A program made the translations under genes and the position numbers. Under the pieces are notes generated by a model that was not told where the DNA came from, ran no database searches, and was given only the letters and a program-made list of their open reading frames with translations. Below are positions 36,973-46,542 of a stretch of DNA of 64,000 bases, piece by piece. The DNA lies in the NCBI RefSeq assembly GCF_030818485.1, contig NZ_JAUTAJ010000004.1, forward strand, positions 124,001-188,000, read 5' to 3'. Source of the DNA: Pseudoroseomonas cervicalis. GTDB taxonomy: Bacteria > Pseudomonadota > Alphaproteobacteria > Acetobacterales > Acetobacteraceae. Numbering within the stretch: the stretch's first letter is position 1; each line of letters begins with the position of its first letter.

Positions 36973-37800
36973 TCAGCCCGGGCGCGGCTGCATATAGGCC
37001 TCGACCTCCGCCCCTGTCAGCGCCCCGCGCGCGAAGCCGAAGCTGCCCTGGTCGCGGATCTCCAGCGCCGCGCGGTGCAGCGCGCCGAGCGCCGTGCGCG
37101 CCAGCGACCCGCCCAGGCTGATGCGCTTCACCCCGGCCTCCGCCAGCTCGGCCACGGTGAAGACCGGGCCCACCAGCCCCATCACCACATTCACCGGCCG
37201 GTCCAGCGCGGCGCACAGCGTGCGGATCTGGCCGATCTCGCGCAGCCCGGGGGCGTAGAGCACCTCCGCCCCGGCCTCGGCATAGGCCTGCAGGCGGCGG
37301 ATGGTGTCGTCGAGGTCCGGGCGCCCATGCAGGAAATTCTCCGCCCGCGCGGTCAGCAGGAAGGGCAGGCCGCGCGCCGCCTCGGCCGCGGCGGCGACCC
37401 GCTCCACCGCCTGGTTGAAATCATAGATCGGCCGGGCGGGATCGCCGCTGGCATCCTCGATCGAGCCGCCGACCAGCCCCACCGCCGCCGCCTCATGCAG
37501 GGTGCGCACGCAATCCTCGGGGCGGTGGCCGAAGCCATTCTCGAGGTCGGCGGAGACGGGGAGGTCGACGGCCTCGACGATGGCGCGGGCATTGGCCAGC
37601 GTCTCCTCCCGCCCCGCCGCGCCATCGGGGCGGCCGAGCGAGAAGGCCAGGCCCGCGCTGGTGGTGGCCAGGGCGGCGAAGCCGAGGCCCGCCAGCAGCC
37701 GGGCGCTGCCGGCATCCCAGGGGTTGGGGATGATGAAGGCGCCGGGTGCGGCATGCAGGGCGCGGAACCGCGCCAGCTTCTCCTCGCGGGCCTGGCCCAT
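36973..37800 (-). CDS. Isocitrate lyase/PEP mutase-superfamily enzyme
   Basis: A 275-residue TIM-barrel protein. Family marks are NPWDAGSARLLAGLGFAALAT, the Asp-rich VSADLENGFG and GGSIEDASGD metal site, and LLTARAENFLHG. Members include PEP mutase, 2-methylisocitrate lyase and oxaloacetate hydrolase; this branch lacks the lyase KKCGH motif, so C-C or C-P lyase activity on a small keto acid is possible but undefined. The ATG at 37800 has GGGAGAG upstream and is preferred over a TTG eleven codons earlier. Divergent from hrpB. Confidence 0.85.
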   Translation of the reverse strand: MGQAREEKLARFRALHAAPGAFIIPNPWDAGSARLLAGLGFAALATTSAGLAFSLGRPDGAAGREETLANARAIVEAVDLPVSADLENGFGHRPEDCVRTLHEAAAVGLVGGSIEDASGDPARPIYDFNQAVERVAAAAEAARGLPFLLTARAENFLHGRPDLDDTIRRLQAYAEAGAEVLYAPGLREIGQIRTLCAALDRPVNVVMGLVGPVFTVAELAEAGVKRISLGGSLARTALGALHRAALEIRDQGSFGFARGALTGAEVEAYMQPRPG

Positions 37801-37931
37801 GGCGAGTCTCTCCCTGTTGGCGTCCGTGAACAAAAACAGAATAGACGGGTTTGGCGCGGGGGCCAGTGGCTTTGCGCGGCCATCCCCGCCGCCCTGGCCG
37901 GGCCGGCCGCGGATGCGCTACAGCCGCGCGC

Positions 37932-40370
37932 ATGGATGCCCTGCCGGAACTGCCCGTCACCGAAGCCCTGCCGCGCCTGATCGAGGCGCTGCGGCAGGGT
38001 CCGAACGCCGTGCTGGTGGCGCCGCCCGGCGCCGGCAAGACCACTTTGGTGCCGCTTGTGCTGCGCCACGAGGCCTGGGCGGACCGACAGAAAATCGTGG
38101 TGCTGGAGCCGCGCCGGGTTGCCGCCCGCGCCGCCGCCCGCCGCATGGCGGAGCTGCTGGGCGAGCCGCTCGGCCAGACGGTGGGCCTGGCCACCAGGCT
38201 GGAGCGCGCCGTCTCCGCCGCCACGCGGATCGAGGTGGTGACGGAAGGGCTGCTGGTGCGGCGGCTGCAGACCGATCCGGGCCTCGAGGGCACCGCCGCC
38301 GTGCTGTTCGACGAGGCGCATGAGCGCAATCTCGATACCGATCTGGCGCTGGCGCTCTGCCTCGATTTGCAGCGCGGGCTGCGGCCGGAGCTGCGCCTGC
38401 TGGCCATGTCCGCCACCATCGAGGCCCAGGGTTTTTCCCAGCTGCTCGGTGGCGCGCCGGTGATCGAGAGCCTCGGCCGCGCCTATCCCGTCGCGGTGCA
38501 TCACCGCCAGCGCGACATCCAGGAGCCGCGCGACCTGCCCGAGGCGATGGCCAGCGCCATCCGCAGCGCCCTGGTCGAGCATCCGGGCGATGTGCTGGCC
38601 TTCCTGCCCGGCTGGAGCGAGATCCGCCGCACCGCCGAGCGCCTGGGCGGGGTGAAGGCCGAGGTGCTGCCGCTGCATGGCGAGCTGCCGCCTTCCGAGC
38701 AGGACCGCGCCCTCAACCCGTCAGCGAACCGGAAAGTGGTGCTGGCGACCTCGATCGCCGAGACCTCGCTGACCGTGCCCGGGGTGCGCATCGTCGTCGA
38801 TGGCGGCTTCCGCCGCGCGCCCCGGCTGGACCCGGCCACGGGGCTGGCGCGGCTGGCGACCTTGCGCATCTCCCGCGCCGCCGCCGAGCAGCGCGCCGGC
38901 CGCGCCGGCCGCACCGAGCCCGGCGTCGCCATCCGCCTGTGGAGCGAGGCGCTGCATCGCGGCCTGCCGCTCGCCGACCGGCCGGAAATCCTCGAATCCG
39001 AACTCTCCGGCCTGGCGCTGGATTGCGCCGCATGGGGCAGCGATCCCGCGGAGATGGCCTTCCTCGACCCGCCGCCGGCGGGGATGCTCGCCGCCGGCCG
39101 CGCCCTGCTGCGCGACCTCGACGCGCTGGACGGGGAAGGGCGCATCACGCCGATGGGGCGGCGCATGGCGCGCATGGGCACGCATCCGCGCCTGGCCCGC
39201 ATGATGGCCGAGGCCTCGGATGCCGAGGAAGCCGCGCTGGCCGCCGAGCTCGCCGCCCTGCTGGAGGAGCGCGACCCGATCCGTGGCCGCGAGGCACCGT
39301 CGGACATCCAGCTCCGCCTCGACCTGCTGCATGGCGCGGACGACCCGAATGCCGACCGTGCCGCGCTGGGGCGAATCCGGCGCGGCGTGACGCTGCACCG
39401 CCGGCGGCTCGGCGTGCCCGGCGGCACGCAGGCGTCCGGCGATGCCGGGCTGCTGCTGGCGGCCGGCTTCCCCGACCGCATCGCGGCGAAGCGCGGCAGC
39501 ATGGATGGCGCCTTCCGCCTGGCCTCGGGCCAGGGCGCGCGGCTGCCCGCCACCGACCGGCTGGGCCGGTCGCCGCTGCTGGCGGTGGCCGATCTGGAAC
39601 TGGCCGGCACCGAGGCCCGCATCCGCATGGCCGCGCCCCTGACCCGCGAGGCCCTGGAAAAGAAATTTCCGGAGCGGCTGGTGCGGGAGGAGGGCGCGGC
39701 CTTCGACGCCCGCGCCGGCGCGGTGGTGGCGCGGCGGCGGCTGCGGCTCGGCCCGCTGGTGCTGGAGGAGGCGACGCTGCCGCATGCCGACCCCGCCCTG
39801 CTGGCCGCCGCCCTGGCCGAGGCGGCGGCGGGGCGGGGCTTCCGCGATCTCGACTGGTCCAATGCCGCGCTGCAGACCCGCGCCCGCATCGCCTGGATGC
39901 GCCGCGCCGAGGGCGGGGAGTGGCCCGATGTCTCGGAGGAGGCGCTGGCGGCGGGCGGCGGCGCGTGGCTGGTGCCCTGGCTGTCGGGGCTGACCAAGCT
40001 GTCGCAGCTGAAATCGCTGGATGCGGTGGCGATGCTGCGCGGCCTGCTGCCGCACCCCCTGCCGCGACGGCTGGATGCCGAGCTGCCGCCGCGGCTCGAC
40101 CTGCCGGGCGGGCGCAGCGCCGCCATCGACTATACCGGCGAGGTGCCGCGGCTGGAGGCGCGGGCGCAATTCCTGTTCGGCCTGGCTGGCCTGCCGAAGC
40201 TGGCGGGGGGGGAAATCCCGCTGCAGGTGGCGCTGCTTTCCCCGGCCGGGCGGCCGATCGCCGTCACCGCCGATCTCGCCGGTTTCTGGAAGGGCGCCTG
40301 GGCGGATGTGCGCAAGGATATGCGCGGCCGCTACCCGAAGCATGACTGGCCGGAGGATCCTTCCCGCTGA
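37932..40370 (+). CDS. hrpB: ATP-dependent RNA helicase HrpB
   Basis: An 812-residue DEAH-box helicase. Motif I is APPGAGKTT (K36), motif II DEAH at 127-130, motif III MSATIE; RAGRAGRTEPGVA forms motif VI. HrpB-specific C-terminal sequence follows (AELPPRLDLPGGRSAAIDYTG), ending GRYPKHDWPEDP. The substrate in bacteria is unclear. The ATG at 37932 is chosen over an upstream one because the family sequence begins there. Confidence 0.96.
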   Translation: MDALPELPVTEALPRLIEALRQGPNAVLVAPPGAGKTTLVPLVLRHEAWADRQKIVVLEPRRVAARAAARRMAELLGEPLGQTVGLATRLERAVSAATRIEVVTEGLLVRRLQTDPGLEGTAAVLFDEAHERNLDTDLALALCLDLQRGLRPELRLLAMSATIEAQGFSQLLGGAPVIESLGRAYPVAVHHRQRDIQEPRDLPEAMASAIRSALVEHPGDVLAFLPGWSEIRRTAERLGGVKAEVLPLHGELPPSEQDRALNPSANRKVVLATSIAETSLTVPGVRIVVDGGFRRAPRLDPATGLARLATLRISRAAAEQRAGRAGRTEPGVAIRLWSEALHRGLPLADRPEILESELSGLALDCAAWGSDPAEMAFLDPPPAGMLAAGRALLRDLDALDGEGRITPMGRRMARMGTHPRLARMMAEASDAEEAALAAELAALLEERDPIRGREAPSDIQLRLDLLHGADDPNADRAALGRIRRGVTLHRRRLGVPGGTQASGDAGLLLAAGFPDRIAAKRGSMDGAFRLASGQGARLPATDRLGRSPLLAVADLELAGTEARIRMAAPLTREALEKKFPERLVREEGAAFDARAGAVVARRRLRLGPLVLEEATLPHADPALLAAALAEAAAGRGFRDLDWSNAALQTRARIAWMRRAEGGEWPDVSEEALAAGGGAWLVPWLSGLTKLSQLKSLDAVAMLRGLLPHPLPRRLDAELPPRLDLPGGRSAAIDYTGEVPRLEARAQFLFGLAGLPKLAGGEIPLQVALLSPAGRPIAVTADLAGFWKGAWADVRKDMRGRYPKHDWPEDPSR

Positions 40371-40545
40371 GAATCCGGCGTTCGGCGGGCGCGACGGAAC
40401 CCCTGGCCGCCGCCGCCGTTCCCAGCGCACAGGGTGATGATCCTGGGTGCTTCAGCCATCCCCCCGGCTTGAAGCCAAGCCCAGGGTAGGCCCACATTCG
40501 TCGCGTCCCGGCGCCCATCTCGCGCCGATCAAGGAAGACCGCCCG

Positions 40546-41631
<1,086 letters not shown>

Positions 41632-41658
41632 GGGGGGCCTGCGGCAGAACCCGGGGGC

Positions 41659-41685
41659 GGCCCGGTCGGGGGCGGCCACCGGGCC
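41659..41685 (+). terminator. Stem-loop after the HtrA-type gene
   Basis: GGCCCGGT (41659-41666) and ACCGGGCC (41678-41685) pair with an 11-base loop, 27 bases after the stop. No T-run. Confidence 0.45.
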
Positions 41686-41763
41686 GGCCCCGGCCCGCCG
41701 GCGCGCTGCCCTGCGCCCCTCGCAGCCCCGCCCCGCTCGCCGCCGGCATGGCGAAGGTTGGCG

Positions 41764-41787
41764 TTTGAGTTGCGAGTGATTATGGAT
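41764..41787 (+). promoter_or_regulatory. AT-richer block, possible Fur-type site
   Basis: TTTGAGTTGCGAGTGATTAT followed by GGATTGC stands out in a GC-rich gap and loosely resembles proteobacterial iron boxes (TGC-ATGAT type). It lies about 135 bases before the iron-type permease. The symmetry is imperfect, so this is weak. Confidence 0.25.
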
Positions 41788-41921
41788 TGCGCGCTTCCCA
41801 GGGAAGGGCCGCTTTCTGTGACGTCTGCCCAAGCTTCCGCCCGCCCGGCCTGCCGCCACGGCGCGGGCCTTCGCCGCCATCCGGCCTCGCTCCGCCACGC
41901 CCCGCCGCGGGCGGGCGGCCG

Positions 41922-42989
41922 ATGAGCGCCGGGCTGAGCCTGGCCGCGCCGGGCGCCGCCGCCGCCGGCTATCGCGCGCTGCTGGCGCGGCGCATCGCCG
42001 TGCTGGTGGGGCTGGTGGTGCTGCTGACGGCCTCGCTGCTGCTCGACATCGCCACCGGCCCGTCGCGGCTCGGCCTGTCCGATGTGGTGCGGGTGCTGCT
42101 GAACCCGTCCAGCGCCAGCGGCCCGGTCTCGGTCATCGTCTGGGATGTGCGGCTGCCCTACGCCATCATGGCGGTGCTGGTGGGCGCCGCCCTGGCCCTG
42201 GCGGGGGCCGAGATGCAGACGGTGCTGAACAACCCGCTGGCCAGCCCCTTCACGCTGGGCGTCTCCTCCGCCGCCTCGCTGGGCGCGGCGCTGGCCATCG
42301 TGCTGGGCGTCGGCCTGCCCTGGGTGCCGCAGGAATGGCTGCTCTCGGGCAATGCCTTCCTGTTCGCCTTCGGCTCGGTGCTGCTGCTGCGCACCCTGTC
42401 GCGGCTGCGCGGGGCGGGGGTGGAGGCGCTGGTGCTGTTCGGCATCGCCCTCGTCTTCGCCTTCAACGCCGCCGTGGCGCTGCTGCAATTCGTCGCCACC
42501 GAGCAGGCGCTGCAGCAGCTGGTGTTCTGGTCGATGGGCAGCCTGGCGCGCGCCACCTGGAGCAAGATCGGCATCATGGCGCTGGCGCTGGCCGTGGCGA
42601 TTCCGTTTTCCGCCCGCGCCGCCTGGAAGCTGACGGCGCTGCGGCTGGGGGAGGAGCGGGCGCTGTCCTTCGGCATCAATGCCGACCGGCTGCGCGACGC
42701 GGCGCTGCTGCGCGTCTCCCTGCTCTCCGGCGTCTCGGTCGCCTTTGTCGGCACGATCGGCTTCATCGGCCTGATCGGCCCGCATGCGGCCCGCCTGCTG
42801 GTGGGGGAGGACCACCGCTTCTTCCTGCCGGCCGCCGCGCTGTGCGGCGCGCTGCTGCTGTCCTTGTCCTCGCTGGCCAGCAAGATGCTGGTGCCCGGGC
42901 TGCTGATCCCGATCGGCATCGTCACCGCGCTGGTCGGCGTGCCGGTGTTTGTGGCGCTGGTCTTCACCCGCGGCCGCCGTGCCGGCTGA
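41922..42989 (+). CDS. FecCD-type ABC permease (iron-siderophore/cobalamin class)
   Basis: A 355-residue inner-membrane protein with about nine or ten helices. FecCD marks are IVWDVRLPYAIMAVLVGAALALAGAEMQ, NPLASPFTLGVSSAASLGA and the coupling segment FVGTIGFIGLIGPHAARLLVGEDHR. The substrate is a ferric siderophore, haem or cobalamin. Only the permease and the ATPase (43087) are present; no binding protein or TonB receptor is nearby. An upstream ORF extension is rejected because the helices begin right after MSAGLSLAAPG. Confidence 0.92.
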   Translation: MSAGLSLAAPGAAAAGYRALLARRIAVLVGLVVLLTASLLLDIATGPSRLGLSDVVRVLLNPSSASGPVSVIVWDVRLPYAIMAVLVGAALALAGAEMQTVLNNPLASPFTLGVSSAASLGAALAIVLGVGLPWVPQEWLLSGNAFLFAFGSVLLLRTLSRLRGAGVEALVLFGIALVFAFNAAVALLQFVATEQALQQLVFWSMGSLARATWSKIGIMALALAVAIPFSARAAWKLTALRLGEERALSFGINADRLRDAALLRVSLLSGVSVAFVGTIGFIGLIGPHAARLLVGEDHRFFLPAAALCGALLLSLSSLASKMLVPGLLIPIGIVTALVGVPVFVALVFTRGRRAG

Positions 42990-42996
42990 TGTTGAC

Positions 42997-43078
42997 GCCG
43001 GTGGGCAGCGCCCACCGGCCCTGACAGAAGAAAGAAGGGGGCCTGGGGGAATTCCTTCCCCCAGCCTTGCCCTGGAGA
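42997..43078 (+). repeat. Hairpin plus GGGGGAATTC-type repeat, copy 2
   Basis: GCCGGTGGGC-AGC-GCCCACCGGC (42997-43019) is a perfect 10-bp stem. From 43026 a copy of the repeat seen upstream of ureE follows, with stem CTGGGGGAA-TTCC-TTCCCCCAG (43043-43064). It separates the permease and ATPase genes of one transporter. Confidence 0.8.
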
Positions 43079-43086
43079 CTGCCCCG

Positions 43087-43872
43087 ATGCGGCTCGAGAT
43101 TTCCGGCCTGACCCTCGGCTATGGCCGCCGCCCGATCCTGACCGATGCCTCGCTGGAGGCGCTGCAGGGTGGCGGCATCACCGCGCTGGTCGGCCCCAAC
43201 GGCGCCGGCAAGTCCACCCTGCTGCGCGGCCTGGCCGGGCTGCTGCCGGCGAAGGGCTCGGTGCGGCTGGACGGGCAGGAGATGGTGGGCCGCCGGCTGG
43301 AGGAGCGGGCGCGGCACATCGCCTATATGCCGCAGAGCCTGCCGCAGGGCGTGGCGCTGACGGTGCTGGAGGCGCTGCTGGGCGCGCTGCGGGCCAGCCC
43401 GACCGCGGAGGGGGTGCTGTCGGCCCAGGCCGCCACCGACCGCGCCGTGCATCTGCTGGAGCGGCTGGGCATCGGCCATCTGGCGCTGACCGCGCTGGAC
43501 CGGCTCTCGGGCGGGCAGCGGCAGCTCGCCGGCCTGGCCCAGGCGCTGGTGCGCCGCCCGCGCGTGCTGCTGCTGGACGAGCCGACCAGCGCGCTGGATC
43601 TCCGCCACCAGCTCTCGGTGATGGCGCTGGTGCGGGAGCTGACGCGCCAGCACGGGCTGGTCACGGTGGTGGTGCTGCACGACCTGGCGCTGGCGGCGCG
43701 GTTCTCGGACGCGGTGGTGATGATCGCGGGGGGTGCCATTCGCGCCCAGGGCAGCCCGGAGGCGACGCTGACGCCGGCCATGCTGGCCGAGGTCTATGGC
43801 GTCTCGGCGCGGGTCGAGCGCTGCTCGATGGGGCACCTCCAGGTGCTGGCGGATTCGCCGCTGCCGGGCTGA
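43087..43872 (+). CDS. ABC ATP-binding protein of the FecCD transporter
   Basis: A 261-residue FepC/BtuD-type ATPase. Walker A is GPNGAGKST, the signature LSGGQRQLAGLAQAL and Walker B LLLDEPTSALD. It energises the permease encoded 97 bases upstream. The start MRLEISGLTLGYG is family-like; upstream in-frame sequence is repeat. Confidence 0.93.
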   Translation: MRLEISGLTLGYGRRPILTDASLEALQGGGITALVGPNGAGKSTLLRGLAGLLPAKGSVRLDGQEMVGRRLEERARHIAYMPQSLPQGVALTVLEALLGALRASPTAEGVLSAQAATDRAVHLLERLGIGHLALTALDRLSGGQRQLAGLAQALVRRPRVLLLDEPTSALDLRHQLSVMALVRELTRQHGLVTVVVLHDLALAARFSDAVVMIAGGAIRAQGSPEATLTPAMLAEVYGVSARVERCSMGHLQVLADSPLPG

Positions 43873-43986
43873 GCCCGCCGGAGCGGGGCGGATGACGCGG
43901 TCATTGCGAACCGGTCACTTTCCCGCCTCTGGCGCGGCGGCGCGGCGCGCGGCATGTTGGCCGGCCCGGCGCCGCCCCGCCGGGAA

Positions 43987-44006
43987 GGCGATCCCGCAGG
44001 ATCGCC
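43987..44006 (+). promoter_or_regulatory. Stem-loop in the leader of the two-component genes
   Basis: GGCGATCC-CGCA-GGATCGCC is a perfect 8-bp stem 32 bases before the response-regulator start. It could end upstream transcripts or lie in the 5' leader. Confidence 0.35.
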
Positions 44007-44037
44007 GGGGGCGGCGCCGCCATGAGGAGTTGGCACC

Positions 44038-44718
44038 ATGCGTATCCTGCTGGTGGAAGACGATGCCGAGGTCGGCCGCTTCGTGAAGAAGGGGCTGCAG
44101 GAAGCCGGGCACACGGTCGAGCACGCGGCCAATGGCCGGGACGGGTTGTTCATGGCGGCGGGCGAGAGCTTCGACCTGCTGGTGCTGGACCGCATGCTGC
44201 CGGGCGGGGTGGACGGTGTCCGCCTGGTGGAGACGCTGCGCGGCCAGGGCAACCACACGCCCGTGCTGTTCCTCTCGGCGCTGGCCGGGGTGGATGAGCG
44301 GGTGAAGGGGCTGAAGGCCGGCGGCGACGACTACCTGGTCAAGCCCTTCGCCTTCGCGGAACTCCTGGCCCGCGTCGAGGCGCTGGGCCGCCGCCCGGCG
44401 GTGGATGCGCCGGCGACGCGGCTGAAGGTCGCCGATCTGGAGCTGGACCTGCTGTCGCGCACGGTGACGCGGGCGGGGCGCAAGATCGACATCCAGCCGC
44501 GCGAATTCCGCCTGCTGGAGCATCTGATGCGCCATGCCGGCCAGGTCGTCACCCGCACCATGCTGCTGGAGAAGGTGTGGGACTATCATTTCGACCCGCA
44601 GACCAATGTCATCGACGTGCATGTCTCCCGCCTGCGGCAGAAGCTGGACAAGGGCCAGGACAAGCCGCTGATCCACACGGTGCGCAACGCCGGCTACATG
44701 ATCCGCGCCGAGCCCTGA
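44038..44718 (+). CDS. OmpR-family response regulator
   Basis: A 226-residue regulator. The receiver has ED at 7-8, D51 in LLVLDRMLPGG and the switch Lys in DDYLVKPFAF; the C-terminal winged helix ends VIDVHVSRLRQKLD and TVRNAGYMIRAEP. It most resembles CusR/QseB-type regulators of metal or envelope stress. GAGGAG precedes the ATG. Its kinase gene follows after 26 bases. Confidence 0.95.
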   Translation: MRILLVEDDAEVGRFVKKGLQEAGHTVEHAANGRDGLFMAAGESFDLLVLDRMLPGGVDGVRLVETLRGQGNHTPVLFLSALAGVDERVKGLKAGGDDYLVKPFAFAELLARVEALGRRPAVDAPATRLKVADLELDLLSRTVTRAGRKIDIQPREFRLLEHLMRHAGQVVTRTMLLEKVWDYHFDPQTNVIDVHVSRLRQKLDKGQDKPLIHTVRNAGYMIRAEP

Positions 44719-44744
44719 GCCCGGTGCCCGGCTGAGGGAAGCGC

Positions 44745-46175
44745 ATGCCGCACCGGCGCAAGCAGTATCCGGGCCCGCTGTGGCGGCTGCTCTCCTCGGC
44801 GGGGTTCCGCTTCGCGACGCTGTTCGCGGCGCTGTTCCTGGCGGCGGGGCTGGCCTTCGCCGGCGTGCTCTGGTGGGGCACGGCCGGCACGCTGGAGCGG
44901 CAGACCGATGCCGCGATCCGCGCCGACGCCCATGCCCTGGCCGAGCGCTGGCGCGATTCCGGCGCCGATGGCGCGGTGGAGGCGATCGGCGAGCGGCTGG
45001 CCCTCGATGCCGAGGGGCAGTCGCTCTACCTGCTGCTGGACCCGCGGGGCGGGCGGCTGGCCGGCAATCTCGCCGCCCTGCCGCCGCAGGCCGAGGCGCG
45101 CTCCGGCGCCGGGTGGTACCGGCTCAGCCTCGACCATGACGAGGACGCGCCGGGCGAGGCGCGGCTCTATGTGCTCGACCTGCCGGGGGGCGCGACGCTC
45201 GCCGTCGGGCGCGAGGTCGGCGAGAAGCAGCGGCTGCGCGCCCTGCTGACCGAGGGGCTGGCCTGGGCCGCCTGCGCCGCGCTGCTCTTCGCGCTGCTCG
45301 GCGCCTGGCTGATGCGGCGCGCGCTGGAGCGGCGGCTGAGCCCGGCGGCCACCACCGCCGCGGTGATCGCCGGCGGCGATCTGTCGCACCGCGTGCCGCT
45401 CTCCCTGCATGACGACGAGTTCGACCGGCTGGGCGCCAGCATGAACGCCATGCTGGACCGCATCGCGCATCTGATGGACGGGGTGCGCGGCGTGTCGGAC
45501 GCCATCGCGCATGATCTGCGCACGCCGATCTCGCGCGCCCGCTCCGGGCTGGAGGAGGCGCTGATCTCCGACAGCGACGACCCGGCGGTGCTGCGCGGCG
45601 CGATCGAGCGCGGCATCGCCGATCTCGACAACGTCACCCGCGTCTTCCAGGCGGTGCTGCGCATCGCCGAGGTGGAGGCGGGCGCCCGCCGCGCCGCCTT
45701 CGCGCCCTTCGACCTGGCGCTGGTACTGGCCGATGCGACCGAGCTGTACGGCGCCTCGGCCGAGGCGCGCGGCCAGGCGCTGCAGACCGAATGGCCGGAA
45801 GCGCTGCCGCTGGTGGGCGATCGCGACCTGCTGCTGCAGGTGCTGGCGAACCTGCTGGACAATGCGGTGAAGTTCACCCCGCCCGGCGGCACCATCAGCG
45901 TCTCGGCCGAGCGCGAGGCGGAGGCGGTGGTGGTGCAGGTGGCGGATGAGGGCCCCGGCCTGGCGCCGGAGGACCGGCAGCGCGTCGGCGAGCGCTTCTT
46001 CCGCACCGACCAGGCGCGCACCACGCCGGGCTCCGGGCTCGGCCTGTCGCTGGTGCGGGCGGTGGTGCAGCTGCATGGCGGCGCGCTGTGGTTCGAGGAT
46101 GCCGGCGGCCCGCCGGAGCGGCCCGGTCTGCGGGTGCTGTTCCGCCTGCCGGCGACCCCCGACGGGACGGCATGA
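44745..46175 (+). CDS. Membrane sensor histidine kinase
   Basis: A 476-residue kinase. Two membrane helices (about 20-45 and 168-190) flank a periplasmic sensor region; a HAMP domain follows, then H256 in AIAHDLRTPISRARSGLEE, the N box NLLDNAVKFTPPGG and GSGLGLSLVRAVVQLHGG. It should phosphorylate the regulator encoded just upstream. The signal is unknown. Confidence 0.95.
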   Translation: MPHRRKQYPGPLWRLLSSAGFRFATLFAALFLAAGLAFAGVLWWGTAGTLERQTDAAIRADAHALAERWRDSGADGAVEAIGERLALDAEGQSLYLLLDPRGGRLAGNLAALPPQAEARSGAGWYRLSLDHDEDAPGEARLYVLDLPGGATLAVGREVGEKQRLRALLTEGLAWAACAALLFALLGAWLMRRALERRLSPAATTAAVIAGGDLSHRVPLSLHDDEFDRLGASMNAMLDRIAHLMDGVRGVSDAIAHDLRTPISRARSGLEEALISDSDDPAVLRGAIERGIADLDNVTRVFQAVLRIAEVEAGARRAAFAPFDLALVLADATELYGASAEARGQALQTEWPEALPLVGDRDLLLQVLANLLDNAVKFTPPGGTISVSAEREAEAVVVQVADEGPGLAPEDRQRVGERFFRTDQARTTPGSGLGLSLVRAVVQLHGGALWFEDAGGPPERPGLRVLFRLPATPDGTA

Positions 46176-46224
46176 CCCCCTCTTCATCCGCTGCCCATCG
46201 GGGGGTAGGGGCCTCCGCGTCAGT

Positions 46225-46515
46225 ATGGTGTCCATGCTGTTGCGCCTGCCCTGCCTGCTGGCCCTCACGCTGGCCGCCCTGCCGGCCGCGGGGGCCGAGC
46301 TGCGCCTCCTCACGCCGAGCCTCGCCTATTGCGACGAGCTCAGCACCCGCTATGCGCGGCTGCCGCGGGCGCGGCAGGAGGTGGCGCGCGGCCTGGCGGT
46401 GGAGGGCGCGCGGCTCTGCCGCGACGGCTATGTGCGCACCGGTGTGGCCAAGCTGCGCCGGGCGCTGCGCGCCGCGCAGCCGCCGCGCGAGCAGCTGGCC
46501 GAGGATCCCGGCTGA
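46225..46515 (+). CDS. Small exported protein, function unknown
   Basis: A 96-residue protein with a signal peptide to about residue 24 (AAGA). The mature part has two Cys (YCDEL and LCRDGY) that may form a disulfide, and many Arg. It follows the sensor kinase by 49 bases in the same direction. A second ATG at 46234 is an equally good start. No domain recognised; an accessory to the two-component system is possible only by position. Confidence 0.6.
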   Translation: MVSMLLRLPCLLALTLAALPAAGAELRLLTPSLAYCDELSTRYARLPRARQEVARGLAVEGARLCRDGYVRTGVAKLRRALRAAQPPREQLAEDPG

Positions 46516-46542
46516 CCCGTCCGGCCTGGCGTCTCCGCCGGC

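Noticed and set aside
43893..43920. GGTCA direct repeats as an OmpR-type operator
   Set aside because: The 14-base spacing does not fit tandem OmpR-family half sites, and similar short repeats occur by chance in this GC-rich sequence.
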